From Tritrichomonas musculus (Eukaryota; Parabasalia; Tritrichomonadida; Tritrichomonadidae), in assembly GCA_039105265.1 (NCBI GenBank), contig JAPFFF010000003.1, positions 868,001-932,000 on the forward strand: DNA of 64,000 bases, given 5' to 3'. The position numbers and the translations under genes are program-made. A model generated the notes under the pieces. It had not been told where the DNA came from, ran no database searches, and was given only the letters and a program-made list of their open reading frames with translations. Shown one piece after another: positions 1 through 8,891 of the stretch; within the stretch, counting starts at the first letter, position 1, and each line of letters begins with the position of its first letter.

Positions 1-193
1 GTACATCTGGTTCAACTTCAACAGGTTCAGTTTGCACTCCAATGTCTCTTGTAATAACAATGTCTTCCTTGCCATCATCTCTCTTATTAATAATAATGTT
101 GTTGTTGATGTTTGATGTAGATGATGCAGCTGCTGATGGTTCTAAAGATACATTTGCTTGAACTCCATTGGTTGTACCCCTCTTCTTAATCAT
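1..193 (-). CDS. Truncated gene, N-terminus only, paralogue of the gene at 34436-34969
   Basis: Sixty-four codons from ATG at 193 run open to the window edge, so the gene is partial. Its product starts MIKKRGTTNGVQAN and carries the block NKRDDGKEDIVITRDI. Nearly the same N-terminus, with NKREDGKEDIVITRDI, begins the minus-strand gene at 34436-34969 in element B. The conservation is much stronger than for any other A/B pair. The sequence DIGVQTEP matches the G[IV]QT[DE] form of dynein light chain (LC8) binding sites. The product is not otherwise recognised. Confidence 0.75.
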   Translation of the reverse strand, partial: MIKKRGTTNGVQANVSLEPSAAASSTSNINNNIIINKRDDGKEDIVITRDIGVQTEPVEVEPDV

Positions 194-214
194 TTAGGTT
201 GGGAAAAAATAGGC

Positions 215-661
215 TTAAAGTACTAAGTCTAGCTGTTCTCCAATAAACATGTCAAATGACTCAATTTGATATTTCTGCTTGAGAGCATCGATTTTTGGTT
301 TATGACTTGTAGGAGCAGCTGCAATGGAGTAGTTGTAGTATTTGATTCCTTGATACTCTTGAGTGGTAGTGTTTCCATTTATGTAGAACTCTTCGAAATC
401 TTCAGTTATTTTTCTCCTTGAGTTAGGCTTAATAAATATTGAGTCAAGATCAAGTTCTTTGAGCTTATCTGGATAAAATCTGTGGCACTTGTCTTTTACC
501 TTGATTGAGACATAGAGTACTTTGCCTAAATAACTCCATTCTCCTGTTTTCATTGGGTACTTGTCACAAAGTATCGAGAAATTACATTGTTTAGTATTTG
601 GAGCACATTTTGCGCGAAGTTCATTGACATAGTCATAGACGTTTCTTGTTGTCATTTTCAT
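215..661 (-). CDS. Hypothetical protein, 148 aa
   Basis: An open frame from ATG at 661 (a second ATG lies two codons in), in series with the other minus-strand genes of element A. The product is mixed charged and hydrophobic, has no membrane segment and has a few cysteines in the first half (KCAPNTKQC). I do not recognise the family. It sits 21 bp downstream of the truncated gene's start and 24 bp below the next gene, so it is most likely a genuine element gene of structural or accessory type. A T-rich tract lies just upstream of the start, as for other genes here. Confidence 0.6.
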   Translation of the reverse strand: MKMTTRNVYDYVNELRAKCAPNTKQCNFSILCDKYPMKTGEWSYLGKVLYVSIKVKDKCHRFYPDKLKELDLDSIFIKPNSRRKITEDFEEFYINGNTTTQEYQGIKYYNYSIAAAPTSHKPKIDALKQKYQIESFDMFIGEQLDLVL

Positions 662-685
662 CTGGATAAAAAATTCAATAAAAAA

Positions 686-1120
686 TTAATATATGTTATT
701 TTGGGTAAAGATATGTTGGGTAGGTCCATATCGAATATCTTGTTTATTATATTCTCTTGCTCTACCTTGCATTGGTGGTTTCTCAGGCTTCTTAAGATAT
801 TTTGGTAAGAGAGGTACTGGTCTATCTTTTTCACCTATATGTCGATAAAAACCACCATCTGTAATACTAACAGGAGGTTCACGAACAGGTTTGGTTATAT
901 GTTCTCGAGTATCTGGAAATCTAACAGGGTCCTCATGTTCAATAATCTGGGTAGGTGGTCGATTAATATATGGGTTGAAGGTTACAGAATAAGTATTAGT
1001 ATTACTGAACACACCAAAATGTTGAAACTCTAAGTCCTTATTTTTCATGGTAGCTTCATTATACATCATACCTTCTCTTCCAACAATCTCAGCATGTGGG
1101 CTTCTATAATCATTCGACAT
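686..1120 (-). CDS. Hypothetical protein, 144 aa, proline-rich
   Basis: The open frame starts at ATG 1120, 27 bp below the capsid gene stop. The product is polar and proline-rich in its second half (for example PVREPP and KPEKPPMQ), with few long hydrophobic runs, suggesting an extended, poorly folded protein. No domain is recognised. Its place beside the capsid gene makes a minor virion or capsid-associated role plausible, but this is inference from position only. Confidence 0.6.
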   Translation of the reverse strand: MSNDYRSPHAEIVGREGMMYNEATMKNKDLEFQHFGVFSNTNTYSVTFNPYINRPPTQIIEHEDPVRFPDTREHITKPVREPPVSITDGGFYRHIGEKDRPVPLLPKYLKKPEKPPMQGRAREYNKQDIRYGPTQHIFTQNNIY

Positions 1121-1147
1121 TTTCTATAAAATAAAATATACATCTTT

Positions 1148-2830
1148 TTACTCAGGGGTTGTTAAATCATAAGGACCAATACGTACTGATGGTGGCATAC
1201 CATTAGGTCTAATTAAGATACTAATTGATATATCTGTTAATAAGCATAATAATGGAGGTGTATCTACTTCCTGTCTAAATGGATTATCTGCCTTTTGACT
1301 ACATATCAATTCGAAGTTAATAGGTGCAAGACTTGAAAGACCTTGTTGATATGTTCCATCTGTTTCAGTAGGAAGACCTATGAAGAATGAGGACCTATCA
1401 TTTGGATAATAGCCTGTTGTATTTTCATTATATTGATACTCATTCGCTAAACTTGCAATAACCTCTTTATTAAATCCATTTTGCTCTCCATTCATGTTCA
1501 TTGCATTCTGGCAATATTCGAGGAACTCTGGATACTTACCATTCGTACCAAATGCTTTAGCAGGAATATTATTGTAATTACCACAATTCATATGAAATGC
1601 TTCAAACATAGGATTCTTGAAGTATGTCTTATGCGTATGCTTGAGTGGGAATAAGCAAAACATACTATCTACAAAATTAGGTGTAATAGTAATAGTTGCT
1701 TTATCTTGTTCATTATTAAGAGGTCTTGTACAAGTGTAAAATGACATAATCTGTGTTGGGAATGTAAGTGGATGTTGTGGGTTAGCATATCTTTGAACAA
1801 GTGCTGTATATACAGATTCATGAATACCAAAACAAGGTATAATACTCGCACATTCTTCAATGGAATAATCAACAACACTCCAAGTTCTCCAATCACTGTA
1901 AATAGTTCGGTCAACTCTTGCCTTAGTATTGTTAGCTCCTGCGACTTCATATGCTCCTCCATGATTTTCACCAACAGGTGGAAGATTCTTGGGGTCATTA
2001 ATCTTATCCATTGCTATTTTTTCGGTACTTGTCCACATCCATATTGGTTCTCCAATAGGTCGAAATTCATTGGTAATTTCATCAACATTGAAGTCTTTCA
2101 TTATATGTGGATTAGCAACCAAGCTCTTTTCAAAACCAACTGGACAATATACCATACCAGCTGTTGAAAAGTATAGACGTAATTCGATTTTACCTGCAAA
2201 TGCTGGCAAGTACTTGATATTAGATAAAGGTAGGAATCGTCGCAAATCAATCTTTAATCTAATTGTTTCAGTGACAGAAGTCACATCTTTGTTAAGATTT
2301 GCAACAAAACCACATCTCCTTCCATGAGTATCATTCCAAATATCCTTATGTCTTGCTTTACTATATATATCAGCTCTTTTAGTAACTTCATTTGCACAAC
2401 ATGCAGTTAAAAAGGATTCTTCACATCCAAAGTTCTGGGTATAAAGCGTCATACCATTAGCTACAATTTCATACTTCTCAACAGCATCTCGAGCATCCTT
2501 AAAGCCAAACCATACCTTACCAAAATTATAACCACTGACATTTTCTAAATCACTTAGAATTGGCTTGTCTATTTTTATCATCACTTTCATATCTGCTCGA
2601 ATAAATCCATTATATATATCAGCAGTATTATGAGTATTAGGAGATATAATACATGTTGTATATGAACCACTCTTAATTGGTGGTGATGGTGAATATGAAG
2701 TTTGTGGATTTAATGAGTATGCCTTATTAGTATCACTAAGTGCTATGCAATTATCGACAACATCAAAGTAAGATGCAATCTGGGTACAAACCTCTGCTGA
2801 GGTTTTCATATAGGATTCCTTGTTGAGCAT
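1148..2830 (-). CDS. Major capsid protein candidate (element A)
   Basis: This 560-aa protein is distantly but recognisably related to the two capsid-like genes of element B at 22843-24759 and 24792-26528. The shared core has VWFGFKDARDAVE in A against IFVGFKDAVEIIS in B, followed by a patch of the type ESF.A...I..R. The length fits the double-jelly-roll major capsid proteins of Polintons and adintoviruses (about 500-650 aa). Its position next to a glycine-rich small protein, an ATPase and a protease is the usual morphogenesis module. There is no membrane segment and no signal peptide. The start at 2830 follows an AAATTTTTTTCC box. Capsid identity is inferred from context, length and paralogy; the fold was not verified. 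Confidence 0.65.
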   Translation of the reverse strand: MLNKESYMKTSAEVCTQIASYFDVVDNCIALSDTNKAYSLNPQTSYSPSPPIKSGSYTTCIISPNTHNTADIYNGFIRADMKVMIKIDKPILSDLENVSGYNFGKVWFGFKDARDAVEKYEIVANGMTLYTQNFGCEESFLTACCANEVTKRADIYSKARHKDIWNDTHGRRCGFVANLNKDVTSVTETIRLKIDLRRFLPLSNIKYLPAFAGKIELRLYFSTAGMVYCPVGFEKSLVANPHIMKDFNVDEITNEFRPIGEPIWMWTSTEKIAMDKINDPKNLPPVGENHGGAYEVAGANNTKARVDRTIYSDWRTWSVVDYSIEECASIIPCFGIHESVYTALVQRYANPQHPLTFPTQIMSFYTCTRPLNNEQDKATITITPNFVDSMFCLFPLKHTHKTYFKNPMFEAFHMNCGNYNNIPAKAFGTNGKYPEFLEYCQNAMNMNGEQNGFNKEVIASLANEYQYNENTTGYYPNDRSSFFIGLPTETDGTYQQGLSSLAPINFELICSQKADNPFRQEVDTPPLLCLLTDISISILIRPNGMPPSVRIGPYDLTTPE

Positions 2831-2847
2831 TTTAGATGGAAAAAAAT

Positions 2848-3399
2848 TTACATCATATCTTCAAAGATGCGATTTCTCCTACCAATAGGTCTCATAGGTA
2901 TATATTGAGGTTGTTGTTCTTCTTCATATTGTTGTGGCGGTTCTTCAGGAACATACTGTTGTCTTGGTTTACTCATCCTTTTATCAACAACCTCCTTTAT
3001 CATACGTCTCTGTTCTTTCTTCTCTCGACTTATCTTCATTTCTTCACCTAGTGATTTTAGCTGTTTTAGTATTTCCTCATTCACAGTAGGGTCATAAACT
3101 TGGCTTTGTTGAGTTTTTCGAGGTTTTGTAGGTTTTCGTGCAGCTTTCGAACTTATTGGCTTTCTTGGCTTTTCTTCAAGTTCCTCATGTTCTTCACTGT
3201 CTGAGTTTTCTTGAGTTTCTTCGTTATTTTCACTTTCTGAGTTTTCTTGATATTCTCGAGTTATTGGAGTTTTTCGCTGTTTTACAATATACTTGTCTTT
3301 GGTTTTTGTAGGTAAAACTTCCCAATCTGGGTCATCCCTTCCATTCAACCATTTATGAATAACTGCAAGTCTCTTAGAACCTGTTAGATGTTTTGACAT
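2848..3399 (-). CDS. Highly charged hypothetical protein, 183 aa
   Basis: The product is basic at the N-terminus, then has an acidic Glu/Ser/Asn run (about residues 50-80), a Lys/Arg/Pro-rich linker, a short charged helical stretch and a Gln/Pro-rich C-terminal part. It is low-complexity and probably largely disordered. It lies between the capsid candidate and the glycine-rich protein in the same array. Such composition is seen in nucleic-acid-binding core or scaffold proteins, but no family is recognised and the role is unknown. Confidence 0.6.
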   Translation of the reverse strand: MSKHLTGSKRLAVIHKWLNGRDDPDWEVLPTKTKDKYIVKQRKTPITREYQENSESENNEETQENSDSEEHEELEEKPRKPISSKAARKPTKPRKTQQSQVYDPTVNEEILKQLKSLGEEMKISREKKEQRRMIKEVVDKRMSKPRQQYVPEEPPQQYEEEQQPQYIPMRPIGRRNRIFEDMM

Positions 3400-3446
3400 T
3401 TAAAATAAACAAAAAAGTCCAAAAATTTAGTTTTTTTGAGTTTTCA

Positions 3447-3902
3447 TTAGATGTAGGTTCTCGCCCGATTGTTGGTAGTAAAGTCACTCTCTTGTAATGA
3501 TCTAGACGAAAATGCTGGCTTTTCAAGAGGTGCTCCAACTGAATCACCTTTTGCAGATTTATTAATTGATGATAAGGCAGTTTTCACTTTTCCTTCTGGG
3601 ACATATTTTAATGCTGTGTCAGCTATATTTGCTATTTTATTTCTTGTACTATCGCTCAAGAAGCTTTCACCAAGACCTCTCGCAACTGAACCAATAACAC
3701 CAGCATGCTTGGTTAATCCACCTGCTGAAGCATCTAATAGTTTACTTGCAAGACCTCCCGAAAAACTATCTGCAGCTCCCATTAATAATTTACCACCTAG
3801 TCCTACTCCTCCTTTTATTATCTCTTGCCATGGAGAAAATTGTTGCTTTTTGGAATAATTTGGCTTCCAATAATCTTCTACTGAATGACGTTCAATTCCC
3901 AT
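3447..3902 (-). CDS. Glycine/alanine-rich minor virion protein candidate, 151 aa
   Basis: After a short polar N-terminus the product has a long glycine/alanine/serine-rich amphipathic stretch (about residues 30-90, with GGVGLGGKLLMG and GGLASKLLDA), then a polar tail. This resembles the membrane-active minor capsid proteins of adenovirus pVI type found in Polinton-like elements. Element B has a counterpart of the same character at 22451-22762. It sits 17 bp from the ATPase gene start side. The role is inferred from composition and position, not from a clear family match. Confidence 0.55.
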   Translation of the reverse strand: MGIERHSVEDYWKPNYSKKQQFSPWQEIIKGGVGLGGKLLMGAADSFSGGLASKLLDASAGGLTKHAGVIGSVARGLGESFLSDSTRNKIANIADTALKYVPEGKVKTALSSINKSAKGDSVGAPLEKPAFSSRSLQESDFTTNNRARTYI

Positions 3903-3919
3903 TTTTAAAAAATAAAAAA

Positions 3920-4786
3920 TTATTCGAAATAGTACTTATTAGCAGAAATATTCATTACGAATTTTTCATGTGGTTCTTTATGTTGTAGGTATTCAGCTAC
4001 TGTCTGCTTAGTATTTAATGAGTTATTTGTTTGTTGCAACAAGCTAGTAAAATCTTCCTCACTATATCCTGTATAACATATGATATCTGTTGCTAACCTT
4101 TTAGCATTCATATGAACAAATCGAATAGTTTGGATAGCCATGATACATGTTAAATTATAGTGTCTTGTCTTGGTTAACAACTTGATAAATTCACTATTAC
4201 CATTCTTTAATAAATCACTACCTGCACAATCATCTAGTATCAATAATGTGTTATATGGATATGATGATGTTTCATACTTGACTAACTTATTGGCTATATA
4301 TATTATTTTATCATTGAGCTCATTTAAATGATGCTTCTCAATGAGCCTCCTCATTTCGTCATTGGTCTCTTTCATTCGAGATAATACATATTTGACAATA
4401 GCATAATACTTTATCTTTCTTCGAAGATGTCTTTTAAGATAACTCATTAATTCTCTTTCCTTTACATAATCGATTCTTGATTGTATCTGTTTATTAAGTG
4501 TTTCAGCTGTTTTATCCATTTTACCAGAGCTTGAGCAAAATATTATCTTTTGGTAGTATGGATGTTTAAACAACCTCTCTGTTATCATAATATGTCTCCA
4601 TATCCAAAAACTTTTACCAGCACCTGGTTTACCAATTAAAAAGTATATACCATTTGTGCTAAAAGGATAATCAGGTGATAATGGTTTAATCAAAGCACCA
4701 TCTATCTCTTTCATGTTCTTCCGTAAGGTCTCTTTAATCAATGTTTCTACTTTATTTATTAGTTCTGCACTTGGGGGTTCATCCAT
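3920..4786 (-). CDS. A32/FtsK-HerA-like genome-packaging ATPase
   Basis: This 288-aa ATPase would power DNA loading into capsids. A Walker A loop IGKPGAGKSF lies at residues 51-60, a Walker B strand TLLILDDCAG at about 180-189 with the two aspartates at 185-186, and a conserved glutamine in MAIQT at about 219. The pattern and length match the poxvirus A32-like packaging ATPases of Mavericks, virophages and large DNA viruses. The gene is 10 bp from the integrase gene. Element B carries a second, divergent ATPase at 19842-20768. All nucleotide-binding motifs look intact. The function is established for the family and inferred here. Confidence 0.85.
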   Translation of the reverse strand: MDEPPSAELINKVETLIKETLRKNMKEIDGALIKPLSPDYPFSTNGIYFLIGKPGAGKSFWIWRHIMITERLFKHPYYQKIIFCSSSGKMDKTAETLNKQIQSRIDYVKERELMSYLKRHLRRKIKYYAIVKYVLSRMKETNDEMRRLIEKHHLNELNDKIIYIANKLVKYETSSYPYNTLLILDDCAGSDLLKNGNSEFIKLLTKTRHYNLTCIMAIQTIRFVHMNAKRLATDIICYTGYSEEDFTSLLQQTNNSLNTKQTVAEYLQHKEPHEKFVMNISANKYYFE

Positions 4787-4796
4787 TTACAAATTT

Positions 4797-5951
4797 TTAA
4801 ATGTATTTCATAATTTTATCTGGTATTGGTTTGCCCTCAACCTTTTGACCTGCTTTAATTTGTCGTTCATAATTTTTCTTTTGTTCCAACCAATATTGTC
4901 TTTCTGCTGTACCAAGTACTAATGGATTACCTCTCCTTACATCTCTAATAGTTTGTCTAGCAAAGGCATCATCACCTTCGACTCCTTCCCATTTTAAATC
5001 ATACTTACCAGTATCTTCATCAAAGTTATATATTTTTTCAATAATACCTTCTTTACCTTCATTTAGTCTTTCAGCTACTTTAATCCTTTTGTCTCTTGTC
5101 CTTAACAACCTATATCCAGGGAATGAACTAGTTGAACCATCTTTGGACTTGACCACAAACTGGTTACCTTTTTGTGAGTCAACTATATAAGACTCATTGG
5201 ACAAATTACTTCTTCTTTTACCAAATGGTTCTTTTTCGAGTACTAACCTGACCTTCTCACCTGGATTAAAATGGTATGGATTAATGCGTGCATTCTTTTG
5301 TATGTACTTTATTTCATCCTCTGGAGTAATATCATTAGGTGCTTTATTATCTAAAGACCTATGAGGAGAGTTGTTATATATGTTGACCAAATCATGCATC
5401 TCCTTTGGTTGAATAAACCTATTTTCACCAATAGCATCTCTTATGGTTCTCATAAACCTATTAATAATGCCAAGTACATTATGGTTATTCTCAGTTGTTG
5501 TTCGGTATTTTATGTTCTTCTCTCTCATGAAGTCTAAGACTGTTGATGATAAATATGCTGCATCCTCATCACTTGTTATCGAATATACATGAGGTACATC
5601 ATTAACAAATTTATGAAGTGCTGTTAATACTTCTCTTGCTCCTTTACCATTCATAGGATATGCATATGCTTTTCTGGTGTTGATATTGATGAACATTAGA
5701 TAATTCAACCCACCTGCCTCTTTATTATTAATGAAGGTATCCATTTGATAACCATGAGGATGTTTGGATACAATAGGTATAAATTGTGCTTTAGGTACTC
5801 TCTTATCATGTACTACTCTTTCATCAAAGTATTTCTTTGCTTCTTCTTCATTTAGATTCTCTTGTTTTGCCATGCTAAGGTATTTGTCCAAGGTCTTCCA
5901 TTTAGCTTTGTTGTATAATTTTTCATATGGGCTTGGTTCTTCTTTACTCAT
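4797..5951 (-). CDS. Maverick/Polinton rve-type integrase with unusual active site
   Basis: This 384-aa integrase would insert element DNA into the host genome. The retroviral-integrase-like core has YQMDTF (first Asp) and TSDEDAAY (second Asp), followed by the typical block HNVLGIINRFMRT. The position 36 residues after the second Asp, normally Glu in the D,D-35-E triad, is Asn (codon AAT). A chromodomain-like stretch (GKYDLKWEGVEGDD) lies in the C-terminal third, as in Maverick integrases. The gene sits between ATPase and penton-like gene with 6-10 bp gaps. The class is clear; activity is doubtful if the Asn replaces the catalytic acid, unless another acidic residue serves. Confidence 0.85.
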   Translation of the reverse strand: MSKEEPSPYEKLYNKAKWKTLDKYLSMAKQENLNEEEAKKYFDERVVHDKRVPKAQFIPIVSKHPHGYQMDTFINNKEAGGLNYLMFININTRKAYAYPMNGKGAREVLTALHKFVNDVPHVYSITSDEDAAYLSSTVLDFMREKNIKYRTTTENNHNVLGIINRFMRTIRDAIGENRFIQPKEMHDLVNIYNNSPHRSLDNKAPNDITPEDEIKYIQKNARINPYHFNPGEKVRLVLEKEPFGKRRSNLSNESYIVDSQKGNQFVVKSKDGSTSSFPGYRLLRTRDKRIKVAERLNEGKEGIIEKIYNFDEDTGKYDLKWEGVEGDDAFARQTIRDVRRGNPLVLGTAERQYWLEQKKNYERQIKAGQKVEGKPIPDKIMKYI

Positions 5952-5957
5952 TTATTT

Positions 5958-6962
5958 TTAAATAAACATCTTATCGTATTGAAGGAATTGCATTTCGATA
6001 ACAAATGAATCTTTAGGAGGTAGTTTGGTTGGACAATTATAATGTGCATCACTATAGAAGTCTATCCAAAACCTTTGGTCCATTGAGTTTAACTTGAAGT
6101 ACTTAATAGGACTATATTCAACATCACTATCTCCAATATAGTTATGTAATGCTTGTTCACCAATAGATGAATATATTTTACATGGATGTCTGTCCCATAC
6201 ATTATCAAATACCAACCTCTTACTTAAAGTTGAATACTTCTTAGGGTTATTTTGATAAGCTCCTGTGCCTATATTAAACACATCTGCAAAGTCCTCATTC
6301 CAATCACCAATTTGGAAAAAATTGATAAATTGGCTTGAATCTTCCTCTATATTATCATTCTTTTTAGTATATATAATTTCATGAAAACCATCTTTATCAT
6401 AATATCCATCTGTTTGTATATCTCGATATGCAATTAATGAATCATTTTGGGAAAATGCATGTCCATATTCTCCATGCATAGCTATCCAAGATTTCATCGC
6501 GGTGTTGACAGCATCAAAGAACCCTCTTAAGTCCCCTTCCTCTGACACCCAATCAATAACATCAAAATTTGCTATCCATTTCCAAGTAGGCTCTTTTTCA
6601 TATTCTACTTTGAGTTGGTCCTGGTAGAATTTATCAAGTAGTTCTTGAGTTAAAATAGGGTCGTTTATATTTCCTCCATGTAAAACAAAGTAGGATTTTT
6701 GAACTTTAAATATAGTCACATTAAATTCTAATTTGCGTCTTCTCTTAATGATATGCGCTGAACGAACACCAACAATAGATTCCCCTTTGTTTGCAGTTGA
6801 CCATTCTGGTGGGAAATTAAACCAATACCTATTAAACTTAGCTTTATCATGTTGAGCATCCTCAAGGAAGTAGGCTGTTTCGATTGGAAGAGGTGTATTA
6901 CCATCATTAACTATATTATCTCGATTAGGATATAAAGTGTTAACACTTGGTGGTAATTCCAT
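5958..6962 (-). CDS. Minor capsid (penton-like) protein candidate, 334 aa
   Basis: This protein has aromatic and beta-strand-rich sequence throughout, no membrane segment, and an N-terminal strand pattern (SIVGVRSAHI followed by FNVTIFKVQ) of the kind seen in single-jelly-roll penton proteins of Polinton-like elements. The length also fits. It lies between integrase and protease, 6 bp from the integrase gene. I cannot confirm the family by eye, so the name rests on size, composition and its place in the morphogenesis block. A non-structural protein cannot be ruled out. Confidence 0.5.
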   Translation of the reverse strand: MELPPSVNTLYPNRDNIVNDGNTPLPIETAYFLEDAQHDKAKFNRYWFNFPPEWSTANKGESIVGVRSAHIIKRRRKLEFNVTIFKVQKSYFVLHGGNINDPILTQELLDKFYQDQLKVEYEKEPTWKWIANFDVIDWVSEEGDLRGFFDAVNTAMKSWIAMHGEYGHAFSQNDSLIAYRDIQTDGYYDKDGFHEIIYTKKNDNIEEDSSQFINFFQIGDWNEDFADVFNIGTGAYQNNPKKYSTLSKRLVFDNVWDRHPCKIYSSIGEQALHNYIGDSDVEYSPIKYFKLNSMDQRFWIDFYSDAHYNCPTKLPPKDSFVIEMQFLQYDKMFI

Positions 6963-6986
6963 TTCGAGTTGAATAAAAAGTCTTTA

Positions 6987-8555
6987 TTAATATACAACAC
7001 CTGTTTCTAATTCATTGTTTTGAAGTTCTCGAAGTATTCTCTTTCTAATATCTGGTATATTGCGTTGTTTAAACTTACCATTTCCTTCATGCAAAAAGGT
7101 ACGACAAGATTCCATTAGAAACACTCCACAATCCTTGTTATTCCTTTGACTAGGTACATCATAATATTTTGCTTTTAACTTACCTGTTCCTGAAATATTG
7201 ATCCACTTATTAAGTGTCTTTACCTCTGGTGCCATTGACTTATTCTCAGAGTCATAGCATTCGATTATTTTCTTTGGATATCGAACAATACATAAAACCC
7301 AATGTTCTCCATCTGAGCAAATGGGGACAAATACTTTATCGAAATGTGTAAATGACTGTTTACCTGAGATAGGACTTTTCATCAGTTCATGTATTTTTTC
7401 CATATCATTAGTCTCATATGCCATAGAAAGGAGGGTATAAAATGCAGTAGGTACAACCAATATTTTCTTTTTATCAAACTCTGCTTCATTTTGACCAGGT
7501 TGTTTATTCAATCTCTTTCCTTTGTTATATAGAAGTTTCAAGTAGTCATCAATAACATCTTCTTCTATATTTTCATCATTGACTAAACTCCTCCAATCAT
7601 GAATTTTATGACGTCTTTGGTCTACTGTAAACTCTCCTGTCTTCTGTGGTGTCATACGGGGTTCTCTTGGAGGAGGACTAGTACCTCGAGAGGTATGTGA
7701 TGATGGAAACTGTGGAGGGGGTGATGAAGGAGGAGGAGGTGGTGGAGGTGGAGGTGAATGAGGTGGTGGAGGTGGAGGTGAAGGTGAACGAGGTCGTTTT
7801 GATTTTGTCTTATGTTGTTTTGATTTATTCTTAGGTCTATCATCCTCGTCTAAATTTGTACTACTTTGAAGTAATAGTTGAATTCTGTTTTGATTTTGAT
7901 CCCTTGTTGGTGGCTCAACATTTGTGGGTCGGTTCCTACCGATTTTCCTAAGGTTAAGATGATAATCATTTCGATTTAAAGTTGGAGGTCTGGGTAATGG
8001 AGCCAATTCTGGTATATCATCTGTTTGAATACCTCTAGTTTTATATTCTTTCTTATCACTTTTCAATGTTCTTTCTTTCATCTGCTCTCTCAGTTCTCTA
8101 GCTGCTTGTTTTTCCTCCTCAGTCTTCATTCGAGATATCCTTATGTTGATAATATCATAATGTAATTTTATCTCTGTTAATATACCTTGATCTGATTCTT
8201 GGAGAGTATATTGATATGGCTTTAATACTGTTATGTAATGCCCATGTTCATCTTTATCATCTTGATTTTTCTTAATCGCAAACACACAACCTGTAAATTT
8301 TGCTCTTGGTCTCTCTCTCTTGAGTCTATTAGCAAATTCAAGTACGTCTTTAAAAGCTATACTAGTATTTAAATATGTCTCATATAATTTTTGTAGATTT
8401 ATTTGATTATTAGAGAACTTCCATATAGTTTGACCCAAACCTCTTGTTAATCTTGCAACATCTCTATCAACTAGTTTAGGTCGAAATTTAATAGTACCTT
8501 GTAGTAGTTGTATTTTATTGTTAGGTTTAGTTTGTGTACCTACATCACTTGTCAT
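6987..8555 (-). CDS. Ulp1/adenain-like cysteine protease with N-terminal domain and polyproline linker
   Basis: This 522-aa protein would process capsid proteins during maturation. The C-terminal C48/adenain-like domain shows His418 (GEHWVL), Asp435 (ECYDSE), Gln470 (PSQRN) and Cys476 (KDCGVF), a complete catalytic set. The middle (about 245-285) is a long run of prolines and serines, and the N-terminal 150 residues form a separate domain that loosely resembles the N-termini of several element B proteins, including B's protease. Two TQT-type motifs (DVGTQTKP near the start, RGIQTDD near 178) could bind dynein light chain. The C-terminal tail (LHEG.G.F.QRN) is shared with the B protease. Confidence 0.85.
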   Translation of the reverse strand: MTSDVGTQTKPNNKIQLLQGTIKFRPKLVDRDVARLTRGLGQTIWKFSNNQINLQKLYETYLNTSIAFKDVLEFANRLKRERPRAKFTGCVFAIKKNQDDKDEHGHYITVLKPYQYTLQESDQGILTEIKLHYDIINIRISRMKTEEEKQAARELREQMKERTLKSDKKEYKTRGIQTDDIPELAPLPRPPTLNRNDYHLNLRKIGRNRPTNVEPPTRDQNQNRIQLLLQSSTNLDEDDRPKNKSKQHKTKSKRPRSPSPPPPPPHSPPPPPPPPPSSPPPQFPSSHTSRGTSPPPREPRMTPQKTGEFTVDQRRHKIHDWRSLVNDENIEEDVIDDYLKLLYNKGKRLNKQPGQNEAEFDKKKILVVPTAFYTLLSMAYETNDMEKIHELMKSPISGKQSFTHFDKVFVPICSDGEHWVLCIVRYPKKIIECYDSENKSMAPEVKTLNKWINISGTGKLKAKYYDVPSQRNNKDCGVFLMESCRTFLHEGNGKFKQRNIPDIRKRILRELQNNELETGVVY

Positions 8556-8627
8556 TTAAAAATCAAATAAAAGAAAGAAGAAGAAGATGTTGTTTATTTC
8601 ATTTTTTTTTTTTTTATTTCTGTATAA

Positions 8628-8891
8628 ATGGCTAATTTCATGACCATAAAAGAGCGTATATATATCCTCTATAAAATAGTGTCTTACCTCTATGATTATA
8701 GATGTGAGACTAATGAGGGAGTATGTAATATTTTAATTAATAAGATAAAAGAGTTAGCTGCTGAGTATTTCGAACCTGAATTTCTTGGTGTAATGATGAA
8801 AGATGGTGATTTGGAATTTATCGACCAAATAGAACATTTTGCCTTTGAGTTCTTAGAGTACCAAATATCTAATCTGCCCTCGCATTTATAA
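8628..8891 (+). CDS. Small hypothetical protein, 87 aa
   Basis: A plus-strand open frame divergent from the protease gene and preceded by a run of T (about 8602-8614). The product is predicted mostly helical and acidic, ending in FEFLEYQISNLPSHL, with no membrane segment and no recognised family. Its 3' end overlaps the 3' end of the HNH gene by 23 bp on the opposite strand, which suggests the HNH gene was added beside it. It is likely a real gene given its clean ATG and position. Confidence 0.5.
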   Translation: MANFMTIKERIYILYKIVSYLYDYRCETNEGVCNILINKIKELAAEYFEPEFLGVMMKDGDLEFIDQIEHFAFEFLEYQISNLPSHL

